Source: Agelaius tricolor (taxonomy: Eukaryota; Chordata; Aves; Passeriformes; Icteridae). Taken from it: a stretch of DNA of 64,000 nucleotides. A program made the translations under genes and the position numbers. Positions 62,069 through 64,000 of this stretch are shown piece by piece. Where the stretch lies: the NCBI GenBank assembly GCA_023055355.1, contig JALJCS010000012.1, positions 12,994,501 through 13,058,500 on the forward strand, written 5' to 3'. The number at the start of each line of letters is the position of its first letter. The stretch's first letter is position 1. The notes under the pieces were generated by a model, which saw only the letters and a program-made list of their open reading frames with translations, did not search any database and was not told where the DNA came from.

Positions 62069-63925
62069 CTACAAATAAACAAACTATGCATTAGATATGG
62101 AAGGCACAAAAATGCAAAAATTACTATCAAAAGTCTTACTTGCAGGCTTTTGTTACATAAAGTATTTATATTAGTCAATCACTTTTCATTGCTGCCACTG
62201 AGAAACAGTTTTGGAGGGGACAATCCAAAATCTTAACTGTCATTTCTATCCTACTAAAAGCAAAATTTCTGATTTGTTGTTGGAATTTTAAAGCAAACAC
62301 TTTTCATTGAATTAATTTAAATAGTATTGTCATTTTGGTTGTCTCTGATGTAAGTATCACAGAGGATTTTGAAACCATTTCATGTTAATACAATTACATT
62401 GGCAAAAGAGCTACACAGAAAATATCAATTTCTAATTCTAGAAAACATGCATCTTAACTTCATATTTACCCCTAGCACTGAATATTTACCCCTAGCACTT
62501 CTCATTTGTTTCTTATGGTTATCTTCACAAGAGAATTTTTGTAGGAATTTTCATGCGACCTGAAGGTCTTACATACAACACTCAACAGAATTGTTGAATT
62601 GGTTTGAAATTACCATTAGAAACAATATAACTTTTTTTTTGGTTCATACACTTGTTCAAACACAATAAAGGGTTTGGGGGAGTTTGGTAGGTTTGACATG
62701 TATGTTGAGATTTGATTCTGCCATACAAAATATCAAACTGCATGTGTAATACTATTTAAACAGTTTAATAAACAAAAATTTAAGAACATTAAAAAAAAAA
62801 GCTGACATAAAAATTAAAATGTTTTAGTTAATTTATCTTATAGGTACTGGATTTGGTTTTCCAACGCATTTTCATTTTTGTAGCTCTCAGCTGACAGCAA
62901 GGGCCCCTCTGGCCCTGGTCTGCACAGCTCTATAGACCTGCCCATCCACCTGCACACTTACAATGAGGAAACAAGCACCAATCATGACTGCCTTGATCCT
63001 CACGTCGAGATCCACAGGAACCTGGATCCCAAAGTTGGCCGTGTTGGTGAAGACGTTGTTGACAAATCCAGACCAATACTTGGAAATTTTGCCGATCGTT
63101 GTCATCTCATTCAGAGTTTTTACCTGCACAAAGGAAAAACAGGAACAGACATAAATGTAAACAAATCAAGTGCACACTGATGACATCTCCACAGAATTAA
63201 TGACTGTGTCCTGACATGCTGAGTATGCTATAGTTGTCAGGTTCTCCTTTTATTGTTATTGCTGCGATGTTCTATTAGTGTCAAATTTCCCTTTACGAGT
63301 AGCACGCAAGAAAGGGTCTCAAGTTTGGAAATATCAGCATCTTTAGAGCGGACAAAAAGTGGGAGAAAGCAAGCTTGAAAGTTTATGACAGTTTTGCCTT
63401 TCTTTCACAGAGTTGTGGGGTTTTTTTCTCTCTCCTGTTTTTTATATTCTCCTAGCCCCACTGATGTGGACCACTGTCCTCTCAGGGTCAGGCATGTTCT
63501 CAATCATGCAGTTATTTACATGTTTCTTACAGTATACTGAAATTTCAGACAATACCCACTGGACTCTTCTAATTTGGCTAATGAGTTAATAAGTTGATAA
63601 ACCCAAAAATTCCTTTATGATTCTTAACTAAAGCAAAGCACTTTGTTCACATCAGAAAACTCTGTTCAGGGTTTCTTCAAGTATCTCCGATTCTCCCTCT
63701 CACCTGAGAAATTTATTCAAAGTAGTAAAACTTTTAAATTGTTAAAACTTGTACAAAACATACCTCAAAGTCAACATCTTCAAAACAGCCACAGGTTGCA
63801 TATGGGCCAATTATTTTTAGCACATCTTCTTTACTTTCATTCTGTATGGTGAACTTTGGCAGAAAAGGGTCCCAGTTCTGTACAACATACCCAGCTACTG
63901 TACCTGGTGGGGACTGAACTTCTAA
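62030..63925 (-). CDS. PLSCR5: PLSCR5, phospholipid scramblase family member 5, 3' part
   Basis: The last three coding exons are 63925-63764 (162 nt), 63123-62962 (162 nt) and 62068-62030 (39 nt with stop). They join in phase 0 to give 120 residues. The sequence matches human PLSCR5 more closely than other members: VVQNWDPFLPKFTIQNESKE, IGKISKYWSGFVNNVF and the tail FFENSLDGL. Exon sizes equal those of the neighbouring PLSCR1-like gene, as expected of tandem paralogues. The acidic loop reads NTANFGIQVPVD, lacking two acidic positions present in the PLSCR1-like copy. The C-terminal hydrophobic helix ([16 protein letters not shown]) is intact. The N-terminal exons and promoter are beyond the right edge. 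The biochemical role of PLSCR5 is poorly known. Confidence 0.93.
62069..62961 (-). other. PLSCR5: PLSCR5 last intron
   Basis: A 0.9-kb AT-rich intron. It contains a two-copy tandem of a 20-bp unit (ATATTTACCCCTAGCACTGA) at 62462-62501. Nothing else was recognised. Confidence 0.8.
62962..63123 (-). CDS. PLSCR5: PLSCR5 exon with loop and membrane helix
   Basis: A 54-codon exon with acceptor TTTGTGCAG and donor ATT|GTAAGT. It encodes VKTLNEMTTIGKISKYWSG through [18 protein letters not shown] and KYWSGFVN are PLSCR5-type residues. Confidence 0.95.
63124..63763 (-). other. PLSCR5: PLSCR5 intron
   Basis: A 640-bp intron between the two 54-codon exons. No further feature seen. Confidence 0.85.
63764..63925 (-). 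CDS. PLSCR5: PLSCR5 core exon (54 codons)
   Basis: The exon encodes LEVQSPPGTVAGYVVQNWDP through GPYATCGCFEDVDFE. The acceptor is AACTAGCTAG read on the minus strand (ending GCTAG) and the donor GAG|GTATGT. TCGCF matches the PLSCR5-type variant of the Cys motif. Confidence 0.93.
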
Positions 63926-64000
63926 CTAGCAAACAAAGAAAACAAAAATGTTTTAGCCGATTTTATATTAATATATTTTTCCGTGATAGTGTATTGTTTA

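Overview
The window is vertebrate nuclear DNA, almost certainly from a bird and probably a songbird. The genes are split by GT-AG introns, the three interspersed repeats I can identify are avian CR1 LINE 3' ends, and one solo LTR matches my memory of an LTR type common in passerine genomes. Background sequence is AT-rich, with two sharp CpG islands (about 17.25-18.13 kb and 48.39-48.85 kb), each lying at the 5' side of a minus-strand gene.

Three known genes are present, all on the minus strand. (1) PLOD2 (lysyl hydroxylase 2): exon 1 at 17,676-17,772, exon 2 at 2,829-2,920, exon 3 at 1,251-1,387; the gene continues beyond the left edge. Its TATA-containing CpG-island promoter and the start of intron 1 carry trinucleotide repeats and a G-rich minisatellite. 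(2) A complete phospholipid scramblase gene of the PLSCR1/2 type: eight coding exons from 46,232 down to 38,028, adding up to an intact 284-codon frame. (3) The last three coding exons of PLSCR5 (63,925 down to 62,030); the rest lies past the right edge. The order PLOD2 - PLSCR1-like - PLSCR5 matches the known vertebrate cluster, but only one scramblase lies between PLOD2 and PLSCR5, where the human cluster has PLSCR4, PLSCR2 and PLSCR1.

Layout: 1-17.8 kb PLOD2 exons 1-3 and long introns; 17.8-18.4 kb PLOD2 promoter; 18.4-38.0 kb intergenic, with an LTR-rich patch at 36.6-37.3 kb; 38.0-48.9 kb PLSCR1-like gene and its promoter; 48.9-62.0 kb intergenic or unassigned, with two opposed CR1 fragments; 62.0-64.0 kb PLSCR5 3' end.

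The least explained stretch is 50-61.4 kb. On the minus strand it holds a phase-compatible chain of open segments flanked by splice-like sites, including one that encodes a clear hydrophobic membrane span. On the plus strand it holds a 90-codon frame with the layout of a GPI-anchored micro-protein. I recognise no family for either, and both are hypotheses. PLOD2 acts in the endoplasmic reticulum on collagen, and scramblases act at the plasma membrane and nucleus; their adjacency is conserved synteny and does not imply a shared pathway.
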